From contig CM057469.1 of the NCBI GenBank assembly GCA_030035585.1, positions 113,934,650-113,998,649 on the forward strand: a stretch of 64,000 bases of DNA, written 5' to 3'. The notes beneath the pieces were generated by a model, which did not search any database, was not told the origin of the DNA, and was given only the letters and a program-made list of their open reading frames with translations. The position numbers were made by a program, and so were the translations under genes. Of the stretch, positions 34,232 through 44,429 are shown one piece after another. The stretch's first letter is position 1, and each line of letters opens with the position of its first letter. The stretch is from Dugong dugon. Its lineage: Eukaryota > Chordata > Mammalia > Sirenia > Dugongidae.

Positions 34232-34862
34232 TTGTTATTGTTGTTGTGAATCCTGTAGTTGATGCCAACCCATAGTGATCCAATAAGATGGAGTAGAGCT
34301 GCCCCATAGGATTTCCTAGGCTATAATCTTTTCTTTTTTTTACTTTTTTTTAAAATTGTACTTCAGGTGAAGGCTTACAGAACAAATAGTTTCTCATGAA
34401 ACAGTAGTACACATATTGTTTTATGACATTGGTTAACAACCCCGCAACATGTCAACCCTCTAACTTCTCAACCTTTCTTTTTTTTTGGTGAAAATACACA
34501 TAGCCAAAGATATACCACTTCAAAAATCTCTACATGCACAGTTCAGTGACATTGACTACGCTCTTCCAATTGTGCTGTTATTCTCACTTAAGACGAAGGC
34601 TTACAGAACAAAATAGTTTCTCATTTAACAGTTACTACAAATGTTGCCCTGTGACAATGGTTAACAATCTCACAACACATCAGCAATATCCATACCCAAC
34701 CGTGGGTTCTCTATCACCAGCTTCCTTGTCCCCTTCTGCCTAGGCTATAATCTTTATGGGAGAAGACTGTCACGTCTTCTCCCATGGAGCCATTGTGGTT
34801 CAAACCTCCAGCCCTTGAGTTAGCAGCTGAGTGTGCTTAACCATTGCACCACCAGGGCTTCT
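34232..34862 (-). mobile_element. AfroSINE, long form, split by an L1 insertion
   Basis: The 3' half (GATGCCAACCCATAGTGATC, GAGCTGCCCCATAGG) is at 34232-34330. The central block and head (TATGGGAGAAGACTGTCACG, CACCACCAGGGCTTC) are at 34739-34862. CCTAGGCTATAATCTT is present on both sides (34315-34330, 34739-34754), a perfect 16-base duplication. Confidence 0.92.
34331..34738 (-). mobile_element. Composite L1 3'UTR insertion
   Basis: Within one 16-base TSD lie two separate copies of the lineage L1 3' end: 34345-34467 (AAATTGTACTTCAGGTGAAG) and 34577-34738 (AGACGAAGGCTTACAGAACA). Between them is a different sequence at about 34480-34575 (GGTGAAAATACACATAGCC, GCACAGTTCAGTGACATTG) that resembles an old L1M 3' end. 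Either a second insertion or template switching joined them. Confidence 0.75.
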
Positions 34863-34865
34863 TAT

Positions 34866-35676
34866 GGAATAGTAAGTGCTTTGAAATCTTAAGACTGTAG
34901 GTCTTGGATTTTATTACTTAATTCTTTTCATTGAGTGACTGACTACAACTACACTTAGAAATGAGAATTTTCTGATTCAGTGGGTATTGTACGCCAGTCA
35001 GAAAGTTGTCATTTTGAAAACAAGTCTTTTTCTTTTCCCGATAAACTTTGTCAGGCAGTCTTGTTTCATATCTGGAAAACTTGGCAATGGTTTTCAGAAT
35101 GTGCAGCTAAATTTATCCTTTTATACATGGTTATTTAGCGTATTTGAATCAAAGGAACTAGACTATAATCCTAAAAGAATGTACCTCAAAATAAATATAT
35201 CATGTTTGTCTCAATTTTTTTATTTCTTGACAAATGTCTTGGGTTTTGGAAGCCATTTGTCTTTCAATAATAAACCATTATCTTGTCACAGTGGATAATT
35301 CCTTCAGTAGAGCCATCTCAATATTCCAAAATCTTTTCTTTTTTTATTTCTTCTTCACTTGGGTAGCTTCAGCACTTAGATATTAAAATGAAATAATAAG
35401 AAACTAGACATAATAGCTTATATTTTGGCCTACGATCAACACAAGCTCTGCAAGTGAGATGCCAGTTCCTCTTCAATCATCATTTGGAATATATTCTGTA
35501 TATCTGACCAGCATAATTTGTTTAGAATCAAGTCACTGGTGAGAGATTCAATAATTTTGTTTCCTTTTCAAATGAGTTACATGGGATTTCTTAAACCTGA
35601 GCAACGCTCTTCTTTATGAGCATGGTCTATATCAAGTAATTAACCCACATACTCTGTGGCGGTACAGTTGGCTATC
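34866..35676. other. No gene; holds the second 58-base segment
   Basis: A forward frame of 103 codons (34987-35298) runs through the 58-base repeat at 35035-35092 but resembles no known family. Otherwise AT-rich and unassigned. Confidence 0.45.
35035..35092 (+). repeat. 58-base segment repeated at 15478-15535
   Basis: Same orientation as the first copy with one base difference. Flanking DNA differs immediately on both sides. Confidence 0.9.
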
Positions 35677-35853
35677 ATTAAAAACAAAACAAAACAAAAC
35701 AAAACAGTTGCCATCAAATTGGTTCCAACTCATGTTGCAGAGTAGAGCTGTGCTCCACAAGATTTTAAAGGCTGTGATCTTTCAGAAGCAGTCGCCAGGC
35801 CCATCTTCCAAGGTACCTCTGAATGGGTTCAAAATGCCAACCTTTAGTGCTTA
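35677..35853 (-). mobile_element. AfroSINE, variant form, with (AAAAC)n
   Basis: An AAAAC run (35677-35706) adjoins a reverse variant SINE: GTTGCCATCAAATTGGTTCC, GAGCTGTGCTCCACAAGATT, AAGCAGTCGCCAGGCCC, GCCAACCTTTAGTGCTT. The head is incomplete. Confidence 0.85.
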
Positions 35854-36177
35854 AAAATTTGCTCCCTTCAGGCTTCCAAGGCTATCATAAAGAGCAGCAA
35901 ATATTTGCTCAATTATCTGCACCTGTCCACTTGTGGGAAGAGAGAAAAATAAAGCAAAAGAGGTTTCACCAACACAATAAAATCATTTTTTATAGTAAAT
36001 ATATTTTTCTGCCTCATGTAGATCTATTATATCCCAAAGTATATCCCTAATTCCTCCCAGGAGACCCAGACTTGATATTCCCAATTAGGTGTCAAATAGA
36101 CACCCCAAGGAATAACCCAACCAAAAGAAAAATCTCGGTTTTTCTCAGGAGGAAGGGTAAAGTAGCAGTCAAGACCA

Positions 36178-36275
36178 GGTGTCACCCAACTGGTCTGCAG
36201 GCTCAATACAGCCCACAGTCTGTCTGTCTAGGGCTAGTAAGCTAAGAAATGTTTTAACAGGAAAACATTTGCAAT
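36178..36275 (+). mobile_element. hAT-Charlie-type fragment
   Basis: ACCCAACTGGTCTGCAGGC, ATACAGCCCACAG, GCTAAGAAATGTTTTAACAG resemble old hAT nonautonomous elements. Short and diverged. Confidence 0.5.
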
Positions 36276-36289
36276 TGATTTGATGTGAG

Positions 36290-36400
36290 GGAACACTGGA
36301 GTCAGATTGTCTGGATTTCATCCAGGTTTTGCTATGTGACCTTGGGCGGGTTACAAAATCTCTCTATGCCATAATCTCCTCACAACATATGTGCTTGGAA
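36290..36400 (+). mobile_element. MIR SINE
   Basis: Forward MIR: GGAGTCAGATTGTCTGGATT, GCTATGTGACCTTGGGCGGG, then ATAATCTCCTCA. Confidence 0.8.
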
Positions 36401-36570
36401 AAAAAGTCTGTAAAGACATACGTATCATATTAATAATAGATAGTTCTTGGTAAGAAAATTACAGATGATCTTTCTTTCATCCGTGTAACTTTTTTAGAGG
36501 AAAGTCATTTTCAAACGTTTCTGTGATGAATATGCAATCATTTTGTAGTATGAAGATGCTAAAACTATTA

Positions 36571-36777
36571 AAACCAAACCCGCTGCCATCGAGTGGACTC
36601 CGACTCATAGCGACCCCATAGGACAGATTAAACTTCCCCATAGGTTTTCCAAGTCTGTAATCTCTACGGAAGTAGATTGCCACATCTTTCTCCTGTGGAA
36701 TGGCTGGCTGGTGGGTTGGAACCATAGACCTTTAGGTCAGCAGAAGAGTGCTTAACCACTGTTCCATCAGAGATCCT
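36571..36777 (-). mobile_element. AfroSINE, long form
   Basis: Reverse: CCGCTGCCATCGAGTGGACT, CATAGCGACCCCATAGGACA, GGAAGTAGATTGCCACATC, CTGGCTGGTGGGTTGG. Confidence 0.94.
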
Positions 36778-37144
36778 TGTAAAGACGTTATTTAACATTG
36801 TTAAACCATAAATGGGAACAGTTTAAGTTACATATCTTTGGAAAACATGGATTAGTATCTTTGGGAAAAGGTATTTAGGTAAATATGTTTTGGAATTTTT
36901 AAAATATTAAGGAAAATCAGGTGTCTGTTAATGTCTTTACTTACAAAAAAAAAATGATTCAAATCTTTCAAGAAAACCATGTATGAAAATATAGTATTAT
37001 ACTAGCTAATATAACAATATGTTGCATCATGCAAGACTATAGAAAGTTTAATAATAAGATGAGAAAATTTATATGTGGTATAAATGGTATTGCATAATAC
37101 TAATCAGTGCTAGATATAAAGGTTGTTTATGATTTCAAATCTAT

Positions 37145-37330
37145 CCTCCACTACTGAATACCTCTAAAGTTGGGCAAGAACAATTTCTCTAAGCCTCATT
37201 TATTTTTTTCAAAATAAGGGAAAATATAGTATTTTCTTAATAGGGGTGTTATGCAAATTAAGTAGGACAATTTTTTTTAAAGATTTTTGGCCCAATACCT
37301 GGTACATAAATGCTCATTTGTGATTCAATA
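37145..37330 (+). mobile_element. MIR SINE
   Basis: Diverged forward MIR: GTTGGGCAAGAACAATTTC, TAAGCCTCATTTATTTTTTT, GGGGTGTTATGCAAATTAAG, CCAATACCTGGTACATAAAT. Confidence 0.7.
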
Positions 37331-37389
37331 ACAATTTAACTGAATTTGCTCTCTCTATGTGTGTGAGTTTGTTTTTTAAGTATGAAATA

Positions 37390-37552
37390 CTAAGAAAAAA
37401 ACATTGCCTTCAAGTTGATTCCAACTCATAGTGACCCTATAGGATAGAGTAGAACTGCCCCATAGAGTTTCCAAGGAGCACCTGGTGGATTCGAACTGCT
37501 GACCTTTTGCTTAGCAAATGTAGCTCTTAACCATCACGCCACCAGGGTTTCC
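37390..37552 (-). mobile_element. AfroSINE, short form, perfect TSD
   Basis: Reverse short-form copy flanked by identical AAGTATGAAATA at 37378-37389 and 37553-37564. Confidence 0.97.
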
Positions 37553-37639
37553 AAGTATGAAATAGAAATTAGCAAATCATAAAGTTATATCATTAAGAAA
37601 CTAACAAAAATTTCCTAGAATATTATAAAAAGCTTTTCA

Positions 37640-37830
37640 TTTAGCGTAAAAGATATCAATTTAAGTCTTAGTTTTGTCATTTCCATGATTTATAACTTTG
37701 GACAGGTGGTTAGATTTCTTTTAACCTTAGTGTCTTTAAATCTATAAACTAAGTACATATTAGTTGTTCTTCTTGTATCAAAACATCCTAGTGAGAAGCA
37801 AATTAGGTAATGTAATATCCTTTAGATTAT
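37640..37830 (+). mobile_element. Probable MIR remnant
   Basis: CTTAGTTTTGTCATTTCCAT, CTTTGGACAGGTGGTTAGA, CCTTAGTGTCTTTAAATCTA follow the MIR order but are highly diverged. Confidence 0.45.
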
Positions 37831-38431
37831 AAAAAGTGGCACCAATTTTAATTATCACGATTATACCTGGCAAATCTTACAGGTAAGTTCATATTGCTAA
37901 GGTTAGTAATTCGAATTTTAAGTCCACATTTTTAAGGCTGCTCTCAACATTTCCTTAATTTACTCTAGTCCAACAGAATCTGAAAGGAGTGATTTTCAAA
38001 AACAAAATAATAGACCAGCTGAGATGCTAAGAGCCAACATTTTAACTACTTCTCCACTGAGTGTGATACAAACACTTTTCAAAGTGAGATCAGTTCTGCT
38101 CTAGGCTGGTCTATATTGCACATGTTTGAGGTTTGAGGATTTCTGATAAACGTTCAAATCTCTGGAAGAATAGGACAAGGTATGGGGGCCGTACGGGTAT
38201 GACAAACACTGCTTTCATTGCCTTTTTGTCAATTCTCAGATTAGCAGAAATCGCATGTTCTTACATATATCAAACCAACGCCTAAGTATGTTTCTATTAC
38301 CCACTATCTGGAGTGATCTACCAAACAACTCTTATCCAATGCTTCTATGAAGTTATAAATTCCTCAGTGTAAGCAGTCTTCAGTTAGCTGGACTAGATTT
38401 CTCTCTCTAATTCTCTCTGTTTGTATATGTA

Positions 38432-39132
38432 CAGTCATGCGCAGCATAACGTCCCTTCAGGCAACGTCAAACCACGTATACGTCCATGGTTCCATCAGGT
38501 TATATAAGAGTTAGAAAATCCTGATCAAAGAACGGGACACAGTGGACATAAGCAATGTCCAAATGTAGCAAATGCAACAGCTTCCCACATGCAACATGAG
38601 TATCTCATGTCTCTTGTACACGAAGTGATTAAGTTGCCAGGTATATAATGGTACTGTACATATATAATCTATAATAAGTATGTCTTGATAGTCATAATAA
38701 ACACCTATGTGACTGGCTTATGTATATACTGTACTATATTTTATATCGTTATTTTAATGGGGACTTCCCCTACTTACAAATAAAAAGTTTACCATATAAC
38801 AGTGTATACTTTGATTCGTACACAGCAGCATCCAATCTGAAGTATCCCATGTCTCTTGAGTGTTGTGTGGTATCTGTTTAATTTTTTTTTTGAAAATATT
38901 ATCATGAAGTGCGTCATGGCACCCAAATGCAGCAAAACCAGCACTAGTGACAGCAGCAGCTAGAGGCGAAGAAGTATTGATTTGGAAGGGAAACAAAAGG
39001 GTATTAAACAACACGAAGGTGGAAAATCAGGGAATGCTATTGCTTGCGTTTTAGGCGTGTTTGCCCAACGTTCAAACGACATAACATCCTATTTCACAGA
39101 ATGTATCACAGACGTTGAGCAACCCATGACTG
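38432..39132 (+). mobile_element. Tigger-type (pogo) DNA transposon, internally deleted
   Basis: Terminal inverted repeats: left CAGTCATGCGCAGCATAACG; right, read inward, CAGTCATGGGTTGCTCAACG. Both ends are flanked by TA (38430-38431, 39133-39134), the duplication typical of Tc1/mariner/pogo elements. From ATG at 38916 a transposase N-terminus is recognisable: MAPKCSKTSTSDSSS, a stop, RRRSIDLEGKQKGIKQHEGG, KSGNAIACVLGVFAQRSN. This corresponds to the Tigger MAPK...KRKTITLEEKLDIIKRHEGG helix-turn-helix region. The sequence then runs into the right end, so the catalytic domain is deleted. A dead copy that could once have moved with help from an intact relative. Confidence 0.86.
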
Positions 39133-39249
39133 TATGTGTGTGTGTGTTCATACTTTCAAACTAGTAATTCTGTATTGTCCTCATTGCCTGATGAACCATT
39201 TGAACCTGAGTTGATATTCGAAGTGATCTAGACAGCACTTAATAGCTGA

Positions 39250-39722
39250 TAGCTGCTAACTCTGCAAAAGACATCTTTAAAGTGTTAAAAAGTAAAGATG
39301 TCACTATGAGGACTAAGGTGCACCTGACCCAAGCCTTGGTATTTTCAATCACCTCATATGCATGTGAAAGCTGGTTAAGGAATAAGGAAGACTGAAGAAG
39401 ATTCGGTACATTCGAATTATGGTGTTGGTGAAGAATATTGCATACACCATGGACTGCTGGAAGAAGGAACAAAGCTGTCTTGGAAGAAGTACAGCCAGAA
39501 TGCTTCTTAGAAGCAAGGATGCTTGATAAAGAAGAGGGTCATCGATGACGAGGAAGACCATCAACAAAATGAATACACAGTGGCTGCAATATAAGCTCAA
39601 ACATAGCAACTATCGTGAAGATGGCACAAGACCAGGCAGTGTTTCTTTCTGCTGTACCTAGGGTTAGTGACTAGGTTAGTGAGTTGGAACTGACTCAAAG
39701 GCACTTACCAACAACAACAAGG
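39250..39722 (+). mobile_element. RTE (BovB-like) LINE, ORF2 C-terminus and 3' end
   Basis: AAAGTGTTAAAAAGTAAAGA, GGTGCACCTGACCCAAGCC, TGTGAAAGCTGGTTAAGG, CCATGGACTGCTGGAAG, ending CCAACAACAACAAGG. A block between the CTTAGAAGCAAGGATG and GCTTGATAAAG parts is deleted relative to the copy at 13685-14383. Confidence 0.9.
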
Positions 39723-40059
39723 AATCAATTAAACATAATACTTTATGAAGGCTCCTCGAGAATGTGAAAAGCAAAGGTGATATTATACAACTAAGTGTCA
39801 TGAAAATAGCCAGTGTTCTAGGATATGGCTGTGACAGATATGTGAGGGGATGGAGACGTGAGAGAAGTGTCTAACACATTTGCCTCACGGGCCAACTTTG
39901 ACTTGAATTGACCTTTGGAAAAGACCTACTTACTCTTTCCCTGCATAACTTTCTGTGTATTTACATTGTTGAACACTCCTCCAATCTGGTAATTTCCTCT
40001 TTAATTAGGCAATAACTCCATGCTCAAATCAAATGGGAAACAGTAGAATTTGCAGTTTA

Positions 40060-40500
40060 TTAACATTTTTAATCACCTCATATGCATGTGAAAGCTAGAC
40101 AATGAATAAGGAAGATCAAAAAAGAATTGATGTCTTTGAATTATGGTGTTGGCAAAGAATATTGAATATACCATAGATTACCAGAAGAATGAACAAATGT
40201 GTCTTGGAAAAATTACAGCTACAATGCTCCTTAGAAGCAAGGATGGCGAGACTTTGTCTCACATACTTTGGACATGTTTTCAGGTGCGACCAGTTCCTGG
40301 AGAAGGACATCATGCTTGGTAAAGCGGAGAGTCAGTGAAAAAGAGGAAGACCCTCAATGAGATGGATCGACACAGTGGCTGCAACAGTGGGTTGCAGCAC
40401 AACAACGATTGTGAGGATGGTGCAGGACCAGACAGTGCTTCGTTCTGTTGTACATAGGGTTGCTATGAGTCAAAACTGACTGGATGACAATGACAAGAAC
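40060..40500 (+). mobile_element. RTE (BovB-like) LINE, 3' part
   Basis: Starts within the same ORF2 region (ATCACCTCATATGCATGTGA) and continues through GGATGGCGAGACTTTGTCTC and CAGTGGCTGCAACAGTGGG to TCGTTCTGTTGTACATAGGG. It lies about 340 bases after the previous RTE in the same orientation, but the two cover overlapping consensus regions, so they are separate insertions. Confidence 0.92.
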
Positions 40501-42846
40501 AAAGTAGATTAATCAAAGAGTACATGGCAGGGAGAAAAGCAGGTGAGAATTATATCTGTTTAAAATGAGAGAGTCTCATGTAACAGTAAAATCTTTAGCT
40601 CCTGTCGAAACATGATAAAACTCAAGATTTGAGGACAGTAACTGATACTTGCAATTTGATGCAATCAATTTAAAGCTAATACTATTTTTAATCAGTGTTT
40701 AAACTGATGAGTAATCTGATCTGGTAATTATTGCAGATTTTTCATCTCAGCAAAGCCCTATCTAGAAAATGACCTGTTTCTTCTGTCTATTCAATATTCA
40801 GAGTGATTATGTTGATACTTTAAAACCCAAGAGTAGAGGCAGAACTCAGGTGGTAAGTCAGATATCCATCTCTCTCCCTCCCTCTCTCCATATTCTTTTT
40901 GTTTCTTTCTTCCTCTTTCTGTCACTCGCTCCCTCTCTTCTTCTCTTTCGCTCTCTCTTTTCCCAGCACAGCATAGTTTCAGATCTTATTCTTGCCTCCA
41001 ATCTAGATATAAAGCGTAGCTAGGGCAGGTGGCTTAGGCATCTCCAAAGCTTAATCACTCTTCAACATCCTGTGATCCTGGCACGGGATACAACACCGTG
41101 CGGCACAGACGCTGTACATAGAGGTGGGCCTTAATTGCTGTCAGTGCAAATTTTAGGACTCAAGTATTCTGAAATTTTTTCTTCTGTGGTTAGCTCCGCT
41201 TGTCCTTTTTTATGGTAGCATAACCTGCTGGTCATCGTCATGTTTGGTTCATGTATCATAGTAAGATCTCCAAAGACTTGTTTTACATCTGTTGAGTTAA
41301 TTCTATTTAGGATAATGTAATGCTGCCTCCTTAGCCTTGTATATGTGCTAACCATGGGCCATTATGGCATATGCCTCTATGTTTCTACCAAATTATATGT
41401 ACAATTACTGTCCTGAGAAGAAAAAATGCAAAACAGAAAAATAAAGCTTTCTTTTGCAGTGATAAATGTTCTGTCAATAGAAGACGTGTGTGCAGCCTTC
41501 TCAAATTATACTTTGTTTTACAGAAGTCTTTAAAAGATGCTATTGTACATAAAGGGCAAACGTCACTTAAGTTTAAAACCAAACTAACCACTTTATGAAG
41601 TCCCAAACTTCAATAATATTAAAAATTGTCCATTACTTTTCTGTCAAAATTAAATTGAGTCAAGTTTGAAAACACACTATTTCAAATACTGTTGCTAATG
41701 TCAAAGACTCATTACAATAAACTAAAAAATCAGAATTTATAATAAAAATGTTAAATCATCCCTTTTTGGGCTCTCCCCCAGTTCAATCAACTCCACACTA
41801 CCATTCTTAGAAGTCTCATACCTGTCACTAAAATAAAGATTATTGATGACCTAGGTTATTTTTCTGAAGGAGGCTAAGGCTATTTGGGAAAATAGATTCA
41901 AAAGTAAAAGTAGGAGTGGGAGGAAAGATTAAGCGGAGTGTGTATGTTTGTGTGCTTACAGCATGACTTTTAAGGCACAAGAAATATTTATATTATAAAT
42001 TGTTCCTTGATTCTTATGTGCCCATGAATAGTGGAAATATAATTGAAAGGAAATACATTGGGGAGAAAAGCTAATATTTTCATCTTAAAACTGATTCTTC
42101 TCTGGTTAAAAAAAGGTTTGAAGAATTATAACTTTATCCAGTTAATACTCCCACCCTAGATAATATTGCATAAGCTTAAGAAAATGATAACTGTAAAATG
42201 ATGTGTTGCAACTGGATGATTATGTATTCTTTAAAATAGGCCTTCATGGGCAATTTGATAATTGCTCCATTTACTGCAGTATATATAGTGGAGATAAAGT
42301 TTTGAGTGCTACAGTGGAAGTTAAGAAATGACATCTTAATAACTTAATTAAGAAGTAGACTTCAAAGTCGACGTTATTTTCCCTCTCCGAGTGTTTCAAG
42401 CAAATTGTGACAGTAGGCACAGATAGAAACTTTTTGAAAGGTATCTGCTAAAATAATTTCACACTGCAGTTATCAACCACATTCTTCAGGCCAGCGAGTC
42501 TGTCCATACCTTACATGGACCCATCTCATCTTCAAGCAGTGTTATGCTCGGTCACTCAGACCGGAAGTCTATCACATAGCACATTTCTCTCACAAGATGA
42601 ATGCCATCTTAGATTTGCTGCATGCCTTTTCTTCATATTCTTTAAGGACATCAGGACCTTAAAATTATCTAGCAGGGGGAGTTTTTCTGGTCATAGACAG
42701 AAGAGGCTTTTTGACTATTTTATCTGGGCTGTACTTTCTTGGTCCTTCCTCTCCTTACTCTTTTCCTGTTGGTAGACTTAACCCACCCTTGGGGAAACCC
42801 ATCTAAATGTCCCCTACATCCTCGAGCTGTTCCGTTCAGGCAAAAT
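40501..42846. other. No gene; (CT)-rich tract at 40871-40966
   Basis: A polypyrimidine tract (CTCTCTCCCTCC and variants) is the only clear feature. The reverse 74-codon frame at 41131-41355 and forward frames at 40769-41023 and 42515-42775 match no family I recognise. This ~2.3-kb stretch is repeat-poor. Confidence 0.45.
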
Positions 42847-42847
42847 T

Positions 42848-43205
42848 TTGTTATTGTTGGCTGCCATCGAGTTGACCCCAAATCACGGTGACTGCAGGCA
42901 CAACAGAACCAAGTACTGCCCGATCCAGCATGATCAGTTGCAGGTCAGACTGTTGTGATATGTTTTGTATTTTTTATTCCCAGGACAGTAATTGTGTATG
43001 TAATTTGATGGAATCATAGAGGCATATGATATAATGGCCCATGGTTTGCAAATACACATGGTATTTTTGCAAGTAGATCACCAGGCCTTTCTTCCTAGAA
43101 CATCTTAGTCTGAAAGCTCCGCTGAAACCTGTTCACTGCCATAACAGTATGCAAACTACCACTGGCAGATGGCTGGTGGCTGCATCAGTGAACCACCAAT
43201 GTCCC
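42848..43205 (-). mobile_element. SINE-like element with RTE-type 3' end
   Basis: The left end resembles the RTE/AfroSINE 3' end in reverse (TTGTTGGCTGCCATCGAGTT, ACTGCCCGATCCAGCA). Further right is GTAGATCACCAGGCCTTTCT then AGTCTGAAAGCTCCGCTGAA, a segment also known to me from the variant AfroSINE body. The far end (GGTGGCTGCATCAGTG, AACCACCA) looks like a tRNA-like head. About 100 bases in the middle (42965-43070) do not fit. Probably an old or composite relative of AfroSINE. Confidence 0.5.
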
Positions 43206-43334
43206 CTTCCAGCAAAACTCATTGCTCAGTATTCTATGATCTGGTAAGACTTTATAATTAAAGTTGATTAGAACACCTATTGTATTCTACGGCGGTTCAT
43301 TCAGCACATATTGATTCGGCACATATAATAGTAA

Positions 43335-43562
43335 TTAATAATATTTTATTGAAAAACTATCATGTGTCATGTATTACAGTGGATAACTATAAATTATTTC
43401 ACTTAGTTCTCATCAGAATCCCTTGAAGTATCATTATTCCCTTTTAACAGGGCATTTACTAATTTGTCGAAGATCCCAAAATTAATATGTAGCAGACCTG
43501 CTTTTCCGCAGAGATCTGCCAGATTCTTGAGCCATGCATTTGTCACCATTGCTATATCACTT
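43335..43562 (-). mobile_element. MIR SINE
   Basis: Reverse MIR: CTATCATGTGTCATGTATTA, CACTTAGTTCTCATCAGAAT, CATTATTCCCTTTTAACAG, CCAGATTCTTGAGCCATGC. Confidence 0.78.
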
Positions 43563-44089
43563 CCCACTGACGGGCTTAGAAGATATAAAGATAAAAGACT
43601 TAGTCTTTGCCCTCAGAAGACTCACATTATAACAGAGATTAATTATGAAAACAGATATTTAAAATACAGTGTAAAATTAATGAATGCCCTGTTCTGTTAA
43701 CCTTTTTACTTTTTTTTTTTAAGTTGGGTCTTATTATATTCAGAAACTCAATTTGCCCGTAGAGGATGCTAAATACATGCTCGTTAAATGACTGAATAAA
43801 TACTACTGTATGCTACTAACTCACATTTTGTAACAATGTACTCTGACAAAATAACATTCCAGATTACAGGAAATGAAACCGTACATCATGCTGGGAAATG
43901 CCTGGATCTGTGATTTGGGACAATGTATTCAGTGTCAAGAATGGAGATGTAACACAGGAACTGAACATTTGGCTAAAGCTAACTAAATTTCTGGCCCAAA
44001 CTCGGAGCCTCCTGTTAATCTTATTGTTTGATTCCCCTCCCTTCTGATAATAGAATAAAGTTTATTCCCATTAAGCTGTCGACCAGTTG
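43563..44089. other. No gene recognised
   Basis: Includes a possible L2 tail at about 43765-43805 (GATGCTAAATACATGCTCG). Otherwise unassigned. Confidence 0.45.
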
Positions 44090-44245
44090 TATAATTCACG
44101 TGGACTCTCTCTGTGCTTCCATTTCTATATTGGTAAAAATGAGAATGATGCCAATTTTATGTATTTCATACTGAATGAGATCATATGTCTGAAAATAATC
44201 TACTACCCCCCAGCACACAGTTAGTGCTTAATAAATATTTGTTTA
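44090..44245 (+). mobile_element. MIR/L2-type 3' end
   Basis: GTGGACTCTCTCTGTGCTTC, ATATTGGTAAAAATGAGAAT, CAGCACACAGTTAGTGCTTA then ATAAATATTTG. Confidence 0.7.
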
Positions 44246-44429
44246 ATGTGAAATGGGATCTAATAAAGCCTCAATATACAGCCTGACAATCTCTACAGTG
44301 TAAATCCATGATGGTGTAAAAGAAGCTACAGTTTCCCAAAGCAGAAGAAATCTGGTGTACTGTAGCTTTTTCTCTTTGATTCCGTAACATTGATAGTAAG
44401 AGCTTGCCTTAGTGAGAGGTAGATCAACA

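Noticed and set aside
39250-40500. The two RTE copies as one interrupted element
   Set aside because: Both cover the same ORF2 C-terminal region in the same orientation, so they are separate insertions.
41131-41355. 74-codon reverse frame as a gene fragment
   Set aside because: No family resemblance and no flanking evidence of exon or retrocopy structure.
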